A DNA stretch of 55,623 nt from Candidatus Thalassarchaeaceae archaeon (GCA_023700245.1 JAJPRE010000008.1:1-55623); one strand, 5' to 3'; counted from the stretch's first letter, positions 34,975-44,132 are shown. Notes: generated by a model not told the origin, from the letters alone. Made by a program: numbers and translations.

Positions 34975-36021
34975 ATGTCAGATGCCAGTGCAAATCGCTC
35001 TGAAGTTAGAAAAATACAATTAACTGGGGGCTCTACATATATTGTCAGCCTACCCAAAAAATGGGTAACTGACCATGGATTATCTTCCAAAGATCAAGTT
35101 CGAATAGAATGGCGTCCATCAGGAACACTTCGAGTAATTGCAGATGCTTCTTCAATTAAAAGGCTAAGATTAGTAAATATAGAATGTAATGAAATCCCGG
35201 ATCATATGTTATTTGATCACTTGGTCGCTGCTTATCTAGCAGGCGCTCATAAGATAAATATAAAATCAAATAAGACCTTTTCGAGGGATCAAAAACGGAT
35301 ATTTCGTAAATTTGTTAGATCTACGAGTGGAATGGAAATTACAAATGAATTAGACTATGAGATCGAATTAATTAGTCTCTTAAATCCTACTGAAATGCCT
35401 TTTTTTTCCAGTATAAATAGAATGTATTTACTATTATCCAGCCAGATTAGAGACTTTTCTGAAATATTGAGAGGAGGCGATTTAGAAATATTAGATGATG
35501 CAGATGAAAGAGAAAATGAGGTTGATGCTTTAAGATTATTATTGGAAAGACAAGCAGGAGAAATATTGGAATCCGCAAGTATCGAAGATTCATTAGGTAC
35601 TTCAAGATGGGAAGCAGCAGAATTATGTAAACTAGTTAGAACATTAGAGAGAATGGGTGATCATAGTTATAATTTATGCGATTTAGCAAGGAATTATAAT
35701 GTCCCCGGAGGGATAAATATGAATTCTTTACCAGTTTCAGTAATACCTATTTGGCAAACCTCAATTAAATTATTAATGGCAAATTTAAGAAAGAGAAAAA
35801 TTTCGGAAATACACAAGGCAAAATCACAACTAATCGCTGCAAGAGCGGATTTAATGCAGTATGAAGAGGAACTCAGACGTAGCGATATTGCCCTCGAAGA
35901 TGCATTATTCATGGATAAGATGTCAGAGTCGTTAAGGCGTATTTGCTCTTATTCAATTAATGTTGCTGAAATCCTTATGAATATTCAAACTCATAGGGAC
36001 TCTAGGGAAGTTTATGCCTGA
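34975..36021 (+). CDS. phoU: Phosphate uptake regulator: AbrB-like DNA-binding domain plus PhoU
   Basis: A 348-residue archaeal regulator. The first ~58 residues (VRKIQLTGGSTYIVSLPKKW, then VRIEWRPSGTLRVIAD) form a SpoVT/AbrB-type swapped-hairpin DNA-binding domain. The remainder is PhoU-like and helical, with metal-site-like acidic motifs DDADERENEVDALRLLLERQ and LVRTLERMGDHSYNLCDLAR. In bacteria PhoU lacks the DNA-binding domain and signals through PhoR; the archaeal fusion could bind DNA itself. It is divergent from the PiT-DUF47 gene, a likely target. A non-coding gap of 144 bases, AT-rich with an oligo-T stretch near 36070, follows. Confidence 0.85.
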   Translation: MSDASANRSEVRKIQLTGGSTYIVSLPKKWVTDHGLSSKDQVRIEWRPSGTLRVIADASSIKRLRLVNIECNEIPDHMLFDHLVAAYLAGAHKINIKSNKTFSRDQKRIFRKFVRSTSGMEITNELDYEIELISLLNPTEMPFFSSINRMYLLLSSQIRDFSEILRGGDLEILDDADERENEVDALRLLLERQAGEILESASIEDSLGTSRWEAAELCKLVRTLERMGDHSYNLCDLARNYNVPGGINMNSLPVSVIPIWQTSIKLLMANLRKRKISEIHKAKSQLIAARADLMQYEEELRRSDIALEDALFMDKMSESLRRICSYSINVAEILMNIQTHRDSREVYA

Positions 36022-36165
36022 ATTATTCAAATATTTATATTTCAATATTTTGCTAATTTATGAAAAAAAGATTTTTTCTATTTTCAAATGACCTACAGTA
36101 TAATAGGCAATTATCGCTACCGATTACTACAACGATTGCCAATTACAAGCAAAGGAGAGAAAGAA

Positions 36166-36900
36166 ATGTCAAATAGGGGTATTCTAATAGCCGTTGAAGG
36201 CATGGATGGCTCTGGTAAAAGTACACAAGCAAAATTACTTTATCATTGGTTACGAGCTAAAGGATTACCCGTTTACCATACAGAATGGAACTCTAGTAAA
36301 ATCGTAAGACAGGCCACAAAATTAGGAAAAAATAATCGTAGACTTTTACCTTCTACATTTCATTTAATTCATGCAGCAGATTTTGCAGATCGATGGGCTC
36401 AACAGATAGAACCAGTACTAAAAATTGGGGGTATAGTAATTTGTGATCGTTATAAGTATACGGCTATGGCGAGAGATGGTTCAAGAGGCGTCCCCTTAGA
36501 GAGTATAGAAACCACCTATTCATTCGCTAGAGAACCAGATTTAACTATATATTTTGACGTTCCTGTAGATGTTAGTTATGATCGAATAGCAAATGGCCGC
36601 CCCACATTGAAGTATTATGAAGCAGGGATGGATATGAATTGGTCCAATGATCCATTTGAATCTTATCGTATCTTTCAAGAAAAAGTTTCTGAAATTTATG
36701 ATGAATTAGTCAAAAACGAACGAATATTGCGTTTAGATGCAACTGGAACTGTGCCTGAAGTACAAAAAAGAACTAGGAAAATATTTGAAGAAAATATCGA
36801 CTTATCAAATGTTGAAGTGATTGATTATGCAGATCGTTTAGCAGAGAATTTGAGCCAATCAGAAATCGATTGGTTAAGTTATAAGGAGGTAGTTGAATAA
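36166..36900 (+). CDS. tmk: Thymidylate kinase (first of a tandem pair)
   Basis: A 244-residue P-loop kinase. The Walker A is VEGMDGSGKSTQAKLL, the DRx motif is IVICDRYKYTAMARDGSRGV, and GRPTLKYYEAGMDMNWSNDP lies in the lid region. The expected reaction is dTMP to dTDP using ATP. I start at the ATG at 36166 because GGAGAG lies seven bases upstream; the longer frame from 36088 has no support. A C-terminal extension of about 30 residues beyond the usual Tmk end is helical. AAGGAGGT in its last codons serves as the Shine-Dalgarno site of the next gene, a shorter paralogue. A related deoxynucleoside-monophosphate specificity cannot be excluded. Confidence 0.85.
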   Translation: MSNRGILIAVEGMDGSGKSTQAKLLYHWLRAKGLPVYHTEWNSSKIVRQATKLGKNNRRLLPSTFHLIHAADFADRWAQQIEPVLKIGGIVICDRYKYTAMARDGSRGVPLESIETTYSFAREPDLTIYFDVPVDVSYDRIANGRPTLKYYEAGMDMNWSNDPFESYRIFQEKVSEIYDELVKNERILRLDATGTVPEVQKRTRKIFEENIDLSNVEVIDYADRLAENLSQSEIDWLSYKEVVE

Positions 36901-37575
36901 TTGACTTATCCAGGAAAATTGATTGTATTGGAAGGGCCTGACCAAGTTGGGCGTAGCCTTCATGCAAGGCTATTGGCCGCTAGATTAGAGGCGCATGGGG
37001 TCGCGACTCATACTATAGGACTTGCAAGATCAAAGTTAATGGGAGAATTATTAAAATCTCATAATGATGATATCCATCAACTAAATTGGAGGACGAGAGC
37101 TTTATTGTACGCAACAGACTTACATGATCAGATAAAGAATGATGTTGAACCATTACTACTCGCAGGTTTTGTGATAATCTCTGATAGGTATAATTTAACT
37201 CCAGAAATTAGAGAAAAAGTTAGGGGAGGAGATTCAAATTGGATTAAATCATTGTACTTGGATATACCCAAACCTGATGTAACAGTCATTTTACATTGCG
37301 GCCCTCGTAGACTTTTAAATCGAATAATGTTCGGAGAAAAATTAGAAACTTTGAACCATTTTGAATCTGGAATGGATTTAGCCTTATCTCCTTCAATAAC
37401 ATCGTCCTTCTTACAGTATCAAAAATTACTGAGAAAGGAATTTGAAAATTCATCAGAAGAATTAGGGGCTATTCTAATCCCAACAAGAGATACTGTTGAA
37501 AGTGTTCACAATAAGATATGGTCAAATATTCAACCTATAATAGGTGATTTAATACAGCCAATAAATAATTCTTAA
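36901..37575 (+). CDS. Thymidylate-kinase-like paralogue with degenerate P-loop
   Basis: A 224-residue protein with the Tmk fold order, but the P-loop reads LEGPDQVGRSLHARLL: the catalytic Lys is Arg and the following Ser is kept. The DRx motif (FVIISDRYNLTPE) and a lid-region FESGMDLALS remain and mirror YEAGMDMNWS in the preceding gene, so the pair arose by duplication. The TTG start directly abuts the upstream TAA and has AAGGAGGT (36883-36890) upstream. The frame is intact, so it is not a pseudogene. It could be a regulatory or heterodimer partner of Tmk, or use a modified nucleotide. The stop overlaps the convergent thioredoxin-CcdA gene by four bases. Confidence 0.8.
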   Translation: MTYPGKLIVLEGPDQVGRSLHARLLAARLEAHGVATHTIGLARSKLMGELLKSHNDDIHQLNWRTRALLYATDLHDQIKNDVEPLLLAGFVIISDRYNLTPEIREKVRGGDSNWIKSLYLDIPKPDVTVILHCGPRRLLNRIMFGEKLETLNHFESGMDLALSPSITSSFLQYQKLLRKEFENSSEELGAILIPTRDTVESVHNKIWSNIQPIIGDLIQPINNS

Positions 37576-39020
37576 CCAATCAATGACGCTATTTTTTCGG
37601 TTTGTGTCAGATAAATCATTAGTCCTATGCCGGCAAATATCATCATCCAAGACCCAATTCCCTTGATAATTACTGTTGAACTTCTGAGGAATTTAATAAT
37701 TGACTGTCTGCCAGAACTTACTAGTATCGTTACTAATATCATAAGAAAACTTACTGATATTATTAAACCTGCCATCCCTGAAATAAGTGCGCTGTTACCA
37801 ATTGTAATTAGCCATGCCATAAATGGAAAAACTGCTGCAGCCGTACAATCTACTGATGCCGCAGAATATCCTATTCCCCAAACATACATATTTCTTCTTG
37901 GAGTAAAAATATTATCATTTTCTGTATTTTGATATTTATCAATTATCCTTTGAATACTTACTAAGGCATTTGATGTCCATCCTAGCAGCATCAGCGTTCC
38001 AAGAATTATGAGTATAATCGCAATTATAAATGCAATATCATATAAAAATCCAGAGATATCTATTAAGCCATCAAGGCCATATAAAGCAAATCCAATTATG
38101 GAAAAAAATGTCAATTGACCCAATGCAGCAAAACTTCCAATTTCTAATGAATTAGGAATTCTTCCTATGAGCTTCCCACTTTCTCTTAATTCATCTTCTC
38201 TCATTCCTAAATTAAGATAATAAGTTATGTAAGATGGAAGTACTGGAAATGCGCATGGGCTGAAATATACTAAAAATCCTATAAATAATCCAATAAAAAA
38301 TACTCCAGATATTGAATTATCAGATTTTGAAATGCCAAATCTTAAATTGTCAGCTTCACCTTTGTTTGCCATTTCTATGGATGAATCAAAAGATTTCCAT
38401 TTATCTAATGGAAATCCTGTGTTTTCTCTAGCAATTGCATAACCTTCATGATCAATGACCAAAATATAAGGTATTGCTAATATATTGTAATATTCAAGTA
38501 AATCTCCGGCTCCATTTTCAGTTATGACCGTTTCACGGCCCCCATTTGCGACAGGCCATCTCATATATTTTGATGAATCTTCATTTCCAAATGTAGAATT
38601 TATATCTTCAAAACTTTCTATGGCGTACCATGATGCTATTGAAAGTACAATTATGGGATATTCGCCCTCTAAATTATTCCATTCATCTAAGTTTTGGTCA
38701 ATATGTTCCTGAACCAAATGACAATTACTACAATCAATTGCCATAAAATCTAATATTACGATTTTTCCCCTTAAATCTGATAGTTTTAGTATCCCATCTG
38801 AATCGACATCTGCTAAATTATCAATTCCTGTTCTATTCAATGTTGGAACCAAGAAATCAGGTGTAGTTTGAATGTCATCTGAAAGTCCATAAGCCGATGT
38901 TGATATTCCAAATAATGAAAGTGATGAATATCCTATTATGCTGAATAATATTACTGCAATACCAAATGACTTCCAAGTATCCCTATCCTTTAAGATACTG
39001 AAGTCGAGAGTATTTTCCAC
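37572..39020 (-). CDS. Thioredoxin-like domain fused to CcdA-type membrane disulfide carrier
   Basis: A 482-residue membrane protein. An N-terminal helix (about residues 19-40) is followed by an exported-side thioredoxin-like domain with CxxC in FMAIDCSNCHLVQEH (C97, C100) and IPYILVIDHEGYAIA. The C-terminal half is CcdA/DsbD-beta-like, with helices bearing FSPCAFPVLPSYITYYL and GYSAASVDCTAAAVFPFMAW, the paired transmembrane cysteines. This would move reducing equivalents across the membrane directly to its own thioredoxin domain, as in DsbD or cytochrome c maturation. The fusion removes the need for a separate partner. The surface protein at 22971 has its own CxxC and is a conceivable client. 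Confidence 0.85.
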   Translation of the reverse strand: MENTLDFSILKDRDTWKSFGIAVILFSIIGYSSLSLFGISTSAYGLSDDIQTTPDFLVPTLNRTGIDNLADVDSDGILKLSDLRGKIVILDFMAIDCSNCHLVQEHIDQNLDEWNNLEGEYPIIVLSIASWYAIESFEDINSTFGNEDSSKYMRWPVANGGRETVITENGAGDLLEYYNILAIPYILVIDHEGYAIARENTGFPLDKWKSFDSSIEMANKGEADNLRFGISKSDNSISGVFFIGLFIGFLVYFSPCAFPVLPSYITYYLNLGMREDELRESGKLIGRIPNSLEIGSFAALGQLTFFSIIGFALYGLDGLIDISGFLYDIAFIIAIILIILGTLMLLGWTSNALVSIQRIIDKYQNTENDNIFTPRRNMYVWGIGYSAASVDCTAAAVFPFMAWLITIGNSALISGMAGLIISVSFLMILVTILVSSGRQSIIKFLRSSTVIIKGIGSWMMIFAGIGLMIYLTQTEKIASLIG

Positions 39021-39063
39021 GTTAACCCGATAGCCTTCCTACTTTTGATTACTATGAAGGATA

Positions 39064-39849
39064 CTAAACCCATCCTGCATCGTTTGCTAATTTCTTTGCA
39101 CCTCTAACTGATATTTTTTCAAGTACGGGTTGATATAATTTCCATACTATTATTCCCACTATGCCCCCAGAAAATAAATCAAACATATAATGCTGCTTTG
39201 TTGTAAGTATGCTAATGCATAATAAAAACCACTCAATCCATAGTACTCCTAGGAAGATATTAGCAAATTTATTCTCTGAATAGTTATTTTTTACCCAATA
39301 AGTCATCAACCTAGCTAAAAAATATGAATGTACGATATGCAAGCTCGGCCATGCATTCCATGGTCTATCCGAAGTGTGAATAAATTCAAAAAATAGTAAT
39401 TCCAAATTATTCATAGAATTCCAATCTATTGCATCCCTCATATCTATTTCAGCAGGAAATAAAAGGAAAAACACAACGCAGAATATATTTGCCATAATTA
39501 ACATCTGCATTGCCGTAATCAATTCCATTCTGCCCTTATCATTTTTGGGCGCAAGTATTAATGTGGTTGGATAAAATAAATATAATACAGTATAGGGTAC
39601 AATCATCCAATTAATAACAGGTATTGATCTATCATATCTATTTTCAGGAAACATCTTAAAAGTATCTTCTAAATATATGCTAGCAATATTATTTGATAAA
39701 AAATATGGAATTGCAATAAATATTGCTCCAAATAAAAACATTTCTAGAATAAACCATTTTCCATTAAAAATATTTCTTCTCTTCCAAGTCCCGCCCCAGA
39801 GTTTATTCCATGGCATAACTAATTTTAATGGCGAGTTCCTAGCATCCAT
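39064..39849 (-). CDS. PAP2-superfamily membrane phosphatase/transferase (IPC synthase-like)
   Basis: A 261-residue protein with about six hydrophobic helices. Late motifs RPWNAWPSLHIVHSYF and LTTKQHYMFDLFSGGIVG correspond to the C2 (SxH) and C3 (HxxxD) catalytic elements of the PAP2/inositolphosphorylceramide-synthase group. The Lys-rich C1 motif of classical PAP2 phosphatases is not obvious, which favours the AUR1/IPC-synthase-like branch. It probably acts on a phospholipid or isoprenoid head group at the outer membrane face. It lies 47 bases beyond thiQ on the same strand, so it may be transcribed from the thiamine operon or alone. Substrate unknown. Confidence 0.72.
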   Translation of the reverse strand: MDARNSPLKLVMPWNKLWGGTWKRRNIFNGKWFILEMFLFGAIFIAIPYFLSNNIASIYLEDTFKMFPENRYDRSIPVINWMIVPYTVLYLFYPTTLILAPKNDKGRMELITAMQMLIMANIFCVVFFLLFPAEIDMRDAIDWNSMNNLELLFFEFIHTSDRPWNAWPSLHIVHSYFLARLMTYWVKNNYSENKFANIFLGVLWIEWFLLCISILTTKQHYMFDLFSGGIVGIIVWKLYQPVLEKISVRGAKKLANDAGWV

Positions 39850-39895
39850 ACATCTAACCCGAAGATAACATATATTATATTAGTTATTTAATTTA

Positions 39896-40507
39896 TTATT
39901 TTTTAGAGTCTAAATAAACAATCCTATCTGCTATTTTATTAGCAATACTCAAATCATGTGTCACATATATTGCTGCAATATTCAATTTTTTTAACAAGAT
40001 TTTTACTTCTTTTGCTAAAATTATTTTGATATCTGTATCGAGGCTTGAAAAAGGTTCATCTAATAATATCATTTTTGGTTTAGCAATCAATGATCTAGCC
40101 AATGCAACTCTTTGGGCCTCTCCGCCGGATAAAGTTTGGATTTTACGTTTTTCAAAACCCTTCAGCCCCAATAGATTCAACATTATGGATATTTCACTAA
40201 TATTCGATTCTTGAGGTAATCCAAATTTTATATTCCCATTAACATTAAGATGTGGAAATAGTGCGAGTTTTTGAAATACCATCCCTATCTCCCTTTTTTC
40301 GGGTAGAATATTTTCTAAATTTTGCCCATTGAAAATTATATCTCCGGAATCTAATTTCTCCAAGCCACATATTATTTTTAAAAGAGTAGATTTACCTGAC
40401 CCAGAGGGCCCAAGTAAAGCAACGATTTCACCAGGATCTACATTCAGATTAAAATTTGATAATATTTTTTGTGAATATGTTTTATTTATTTCTTTACATA
40501 TCAACAT
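39896..40507 (-). CDS. thiQ: ABC transporter ATPase, thiamine uptake (ThiQ-like)
   Basis: A 203-residue ATPase. Walker A is ALLGPSGSGKSTLLKI, the Q-loop segment is GMVFQKLALFPHLN, the signature is LSGGEAQRVALARSL, Walker B is MILLDEPFSSLD and the H-loop is YVTHDLS. Its short length without a regulatory C-terminal domain fits ThiQ. The ATG at 40507 shares its A with the TGA of thiP (TGATG), so translation is coupled. Specificity for thiamine is inferred from ThiB and ThiR in the same operon; ferric-ion or putrescine ATPases look similar in isolation. Confidence 0.85.
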   Translation of the reverse strand: MLICKEINKTYSQKILSNFNLNVDPGEIVALLGPSGSGKSTLLKIICGLEKLDSGDIIFNGQNLENILPEKREIGMVFQKLALFPHLNVNGNIKFGLPQESNISEISIMLNLLGLKGFEKRKIQTLSGGEAQRVALARSLIAKPKMILLDEPFSSLDTDIKIILAKEVKILLKKLNIAAIYVTHDLSIANKIADRIVYLDSKK

Positions 40508-42165
40508 CAAAATTCACCTCCGCTACCAACTGGCCTAAATTTCTCGACGCATATAAATAATATTAATGTCATTAACAACAATGTAGAGCCAGCCGCATTT
40601 GCTGCAGATCTAACTACTGGATCAAATCCTGGCCGACTAAGTATGTCTCCAATCATGACTGGAAGTGTTGTGAATTCTGTAAATCTTAGGACTACCCATG
40701 AGGATCCAAACTCGCCTAGAGAAATAGCGAATACTAAACTTGAAGAAACTATGATTGAAGGAGTTAGGATTGGTATCTTTATTTTAATTAGCCTTTTAAA
40801 ATATCCAGCCCCGAGTAATGCAGCAGAGAATTCCAGATCAGGATCAAGGTTTCGCATCGCAGGTAATAATACTCTTACTACAAAAGGTGTCGTTATCATG
40901 ATATGCCCATAAATTGGAATCCACCAAGACCGAGCTAATTCTGGATCTGTTCTTATTATTCCAACTAATACTCCAAGTCCAACCATAACTGCAGATAATG
41001 CAAGAGGGAGCATAACCACAATATCTAAGATAACTGCAAATATTGAATCCTTCCTTTCTAATTGATTAATAATGTCTGAAAGTATGAATCCAATTGGTAA
41101 AGAAATCAGTATAGATATTGTGGCATATTTAATTGATGAATATAATGCTTGATACATGTTGGTTGGAGAATGCGTCCCTCCAAATGCAGCACTCCATCCT
41201 TTGGTCGTCCAAGACATACTCCCTCCATTTCTAATTAAGAATGAGGATAAAATTAATGAAATTAATGGCAATATAATTACTATTAACATTGTTATTATGT
41301 AAAGGCCGCGTTTACTAAAAAAAGATACTTCTATTCGCTTATCGTCAAGACTCGAAAGTTGATGCCCAAAAGATTTTGATTGTAATTTTGATGATATCGC
41401 TAGAGCAATTATAATTGTCAGTAATTGAATACTCGATGAAGCAAGAATGATTTCTGAAGGCGTTTGTCCAAGTGCTGGAATATCTATTCCTGCCCATTCT
41501 GCCTGATTTGACATAACTATTTCTAAATTTCGTTTTGTAGGAATTATAAATTTTACTAATGCAAAAGACGTGAATGAAAAAATAAAAGTTAAAGATGCAG
41601 ATGCCAAAATATTTGGCCAAAGAAGGGGTAACCATAGATTTTTGAATCTTTTAAATTTACTATTTCCTCTTGGTAATAAAAATGCTGACTCTTCATATGA
41701 TGAATCAATAGTTGAAAGAACGGGCTCACATAATCTTACTACTAATGCCAAATTAAACCAAGCATGAGATAATAATAATAAATAAAATCTCAAATTTTCT
41801 GAATCATTAATTCCAAAAAATACTTCAAACCAATCTAAGAGTGATAGAAATCCCATAGCAACTAATATTGAAGGCATAACAAAAGGTACGGTGAATAAAC
41901 TTCGAAGAATGGTACCATACTTCCATTTATATCTGCCTAAATTCCATGCTAAAGGAACTCCTAATATTAGCGTTAATATTGTTGAATATGATGCAACTAA
42001 AAACGTAAACTCTATGGAATCACGTGTTTGAAATTTATTATCAAATTCAATTATAGTTTCGAATATATTTTTTTCTGCCACGATGTTAAGTTGTTGCCAA
42101 GCAATAATTGGTGGTCCAATTACAAGTATAGACCAAATAAGTACTATTATTATTTTTAATTTCAT
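40507..42165 (-). CDS. thiP: ABC transporter permease with two fused permease domains (ThiP-like)
   Basis: A 552-residue permease formed by two BPD-type domains in tandem, as in ThiP and FbpB. Each half has about six helices and an EAA-like coupling loop: ESAFLLPRGNSKFKRFKNLW in the first and FSAALLGAGYFKRLIKIKIP in the second. The N-terminus (LIWSILVIGPPIIAWQQLNI) is a membrane helix. It lies nine bases after thiB and overlaps thiQ by one base. The thiamine assignment rests on the co-encoded ThiB-like protein and ThiR-type regulator. Confidence 0.85.
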   Translation of the reverse strand: MKLKIIIVLIWSILVIGPPIIAWQQLNIVAEKNIFETIIEFDNKFQTRDSIEFTFLVASYSTILTLILGVPLAWNLGRYKWKYGTILRSLFTVPFVMPSILVAMGFLSLLDWFEVFFGINDSENLRFYLLLLSHAWFNLALVVRLCEPVLSTIDSSYEESAFLLPRGNSKFKRFKNLWLPLLWPNILASASLTFIFSFTSFALVKFIIPTKRNLEIVMSNQAEWAGIDIPALGQTPSEIILASSSIQLLTIIIALAISSKLQSKSFGHQLSSLDDKRIEVSFFSKRGLYIITMLIVIILPLISLILSSFLIRNGGSMSWTTKGWSAAFGGTHSPTNMYQALYSSIKYATISILISLPIGFILSDIINQLERKDSIFAVILDIVVMLPLALSAVMVGLGVLVGIIRTDPELARSWWIPIYGHIMITTPFVVRVLLPAMRNLDPDLEFSAALLGAGYFKRLIKIKIPILTPSIIVSSSLVFAISLGEFGSSWVVLRFTEFTTLPVMIGDILSRPGFDPVVRSAANAAGSTLLLMTLILFICVEKFRPVGSGGEF

Positions 42166-42174
42166 ATGATCTTC

Positions 42175-43281
42175 TCATGCCATTGTTATGTCCCATTCAT
42201 CAAGCCAATATGCGATATTGTCATCTATATCTGAAATTTCAATTTCACAATCAATTGGCACTACTGAATGCCACCGATATCCAGAAGTTTCAGTTAAATT
42301 TCCTCCAATTATGGAGGGGTACATCCAATTTATTGTAGACATCTGAGAATTTATTTCATATGATACCAACCAATCTACAAAGATATTGACAGAAGATTTT
42401 TTTTCCGTTCCTTTCAACATAGAAATATACTCTATCTGAGAAAATGATGCACCCTCTAAATCTAGGGCCACCGAAGTCGTCCAATTTTCACCATAATATG
42501 CCTCAACTCCAGGAGAATGACAATATGAAACTACTGCATATGCATCTCCAATGAAGCCTTCGCCCCATTGTCCATAGCCACCTGTATAATGTGTTTCATA
42601 TGCAGTGGTCCAACTATCTGTAATTATTACGTTATTATCTTTCATATTCTTCCACCAATTAATATAATTTGTCCCCTCATCTTCATCATTATCGAAATAA
42701 TCAATAGTTGATATAAAAAATGCTCGTCCCGGGCTACTTGTACGAGGATTTTCTATTGCAATCTTCCCATCCCAGTGTGATTCTGTGAAGTTCCATAAAG
42801 ATGTCGGTATAGTTATATTTTCCCCATCTACATAACTAGAATCATAATTGATGCACACACTTCCTAGGTCAAAAGGAATAGCTAAATTTCCATTATATGA
42901 TGATAATGCCCGCTCTGAAAAAATTTCTCTATCGGTGTCCAACGGTTCAAAAATATCTGCTACTAATGCAGTGCCGAGGTATGAATTGTCAATTCCTATG
43001 GAAACGTCAAATAATCCTGTATTCTTAGTTTGTATTGCCATTGATAAAACTCCTCCTGCATCTCCTGCCCTCGTTATCTCAATATTTATCCCACTATCAT
43101 TGGTAAACTGATCTAATAAATCTTGACTTATTCCTAATGCATCATATGAAACAATATTCAAAGTCACATTGGTATCATCGTCATTCTCGCTTAAACAACC
43201 TGATGACACTGAGGATATTATTATTAAAAATAACATCATAGTATTTATTAATTTTATATTATTTATATTTCTTTTTTTCAT
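42175..43281 (-). CDS. thiB: Thiamine-binding lipoprotein of an ABC transporter (ThiB-like)
   Basis: A 368-residue exported solute-binding protein. The N-terminal signal MLFLIIISSVSSGCLSEN ends in a lipobox-type Cys. The mature part follows the ThiB pattern: LNIVSYDALGIS at the start, FDVSIGIDNSYLGTAL, FDLGSVCINYDSSYV, IAIENPRTSSPGRAFFI, TDSWTTAYETHYTGG and AVVSYCHSPGVEAYY. These match the aDvvlGlDn, PyDyG, DPRTSSPG and vvSYtTSP signatures of thiamine-binding proteins. It would capture thiamine or a phosphate or precursor of it outside the cell. AGGGATT precedes the ATG, 14 bases after thiR. Confidence 0.85.
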   Translation of the reverse strand: MKKRNINNIKLINTMMLFLIIISSVSSGCLSENDDDTNVTLNIVSYDALGISQDLLDQFTNDSGINIEITRAGDAGGVLSMAIQTKNTGLFDVSIGIDNSYLGTALVADIFEPLDTDREIFSERALSSYNGNLAIPFDLGSVCINYDSSYVDGENITIPTSLWNFTESHWDGKIAIENPRTSSPGRAFFISTIDYFDNDEDEGTNYINWWKNMKDNNVIITDSWTTAYETHYTGGYGQWGEGFIGDAYAVVSYCHSPGVEAYYGENWTTSVALDLEGASFSQIEYISMLKGTEKKSSVNIFVDWLVSYEINSQMSTINWMYPSIIGGNLTETSGYRWHSVVPIDCEIEISDIDDNIAYWLDEWDITMA

Positions 43282-43295
43282 TTAATCCCTCAATC

Positions 43296-44102
43296 TTAAT
43301 CCTCTTTACATATTAATATTAATTCATTGACAATTTTTGGTATCTTATTTACTCCATTGGCTGCTATATAGAGGCTGGGCTCCCAACCAAAATCTCCATT
43401 GTCAATAAGAATTTCTCCATTTTTCTCAGAAATTCCCCTTGGAGCATTGCAAATTTCTAGATTTAATTTCTCTGATAATTTTCTAATAATTGCACTACTT
43501 GGTAATTTTAAATTAATTATAGCATTTGAATTTGATTCTTTGCTTCGTAATGATAATAATACTTCTGCAAGATGCTTGCTTGCACCGATTTGTGGTAAAA
43601 CTTGTTGTAAAAAATTACCTTCATACACCCTTAATCTACCTGGAAATGCTATGACTTCTGAAGTATTCTTGACATCTTTCGAGCAGGTTGCAATATTTAT
43701 TCCAACTGCTGGAATGAGTGATTTCGGCAATTTAAAGAACTCATTTATAATTCTAGACATCGAATTAATTAATCTATTATTTATTGAATTATGTCCTTCC
43801 TTTACTATTGTTAAGTTTAGCTTTGAAAATTCCTTACCGATTTTTATCTCAAGTGATACCTTATCTGGAACTCCATTTTTAGATAAATTAGAAGATATTA
43901 TTGATGCTAATTTATCAATTTCAAAATTATCATCCTCGGATGATAATTCAATTAATGGCCGGTCTTTCCATCTACTTACCGTACTTTGAGTTGTTCCAAG
44001 AATATTTGCTACTTGATTTTGTTGCCAACCATTATTTAATAATTCATTAGCGATTTTTGAATGTAAACGAATTTGCCATAATTGGGCATTAGCACCTAAC
44101 AC
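43296..44102 (-). CDS. thiR: ThiR: HTH transcriptional regulator fused to ThiN ligand domain
   Basis: A 268-residue protein. The first ~50 residues form a helix-turn-helix: IANELLNNGWQQNQVANILG followed by TTQSTVSRWKDRP. The C-terminal ~180 residues resemble the ThiN domain (thiamine-phosphate synthase type) with SLIPAVGINIATCSKD, VIAFPGRLRVYEG and LPQIGASKHLAEVLLS. HTH-ThiN fusions are the archaeal ThiR repressors that sense thiamine phosphates, so this gene is a regulator and not a biosynthetic enzyme. It starts at a GTG at 44102; the adjacent ATG one base upstream leads at once to a stop. It heads the operon thiR-thiB-thiP-thiQ, and a palindromic element lies 31 bases upstream. Confidence 0.85.
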   Translation of the reverse strand: MLGANAQLWQIRLHSKIANELLNNGWQQNQVANILGTTQSTVSRWKDRPLIELSSEDDNFEIDKLASIISSNLSKNGVPDKVSLEIKIGKEFSKLNLTIVKEGHNSINNRLINSMSRIINEFFKLPKSLIPAVGINIATCSKDVKNTSEVIAFPGRLRVYEGNFLQQVLPQIGASKHLAEVLLSLRSKESNSNAIINLKLPSSAIIRKLSEKLNLEICNAPRGISEKNGEILIDNGDFGWEPSLYIAANGVNKIPKIVNELILICKED

Positions 44103-44132
44103 ATTTTACCCTGGGGGGATTATTATATTAAT

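Noticed and set aside
36901-37575. Pseudogene call for the second thymidylate-kinase-like gene
   Set aside because: The frame is complete, the ribosome-binding site is strong and other family motifs persist, so the altered P-loop is not decay.
43399-43989. 196-codon plus-strand frame
   Set aside because: Antisense to thiR, whose HTH and ThiN motifs are convincing.
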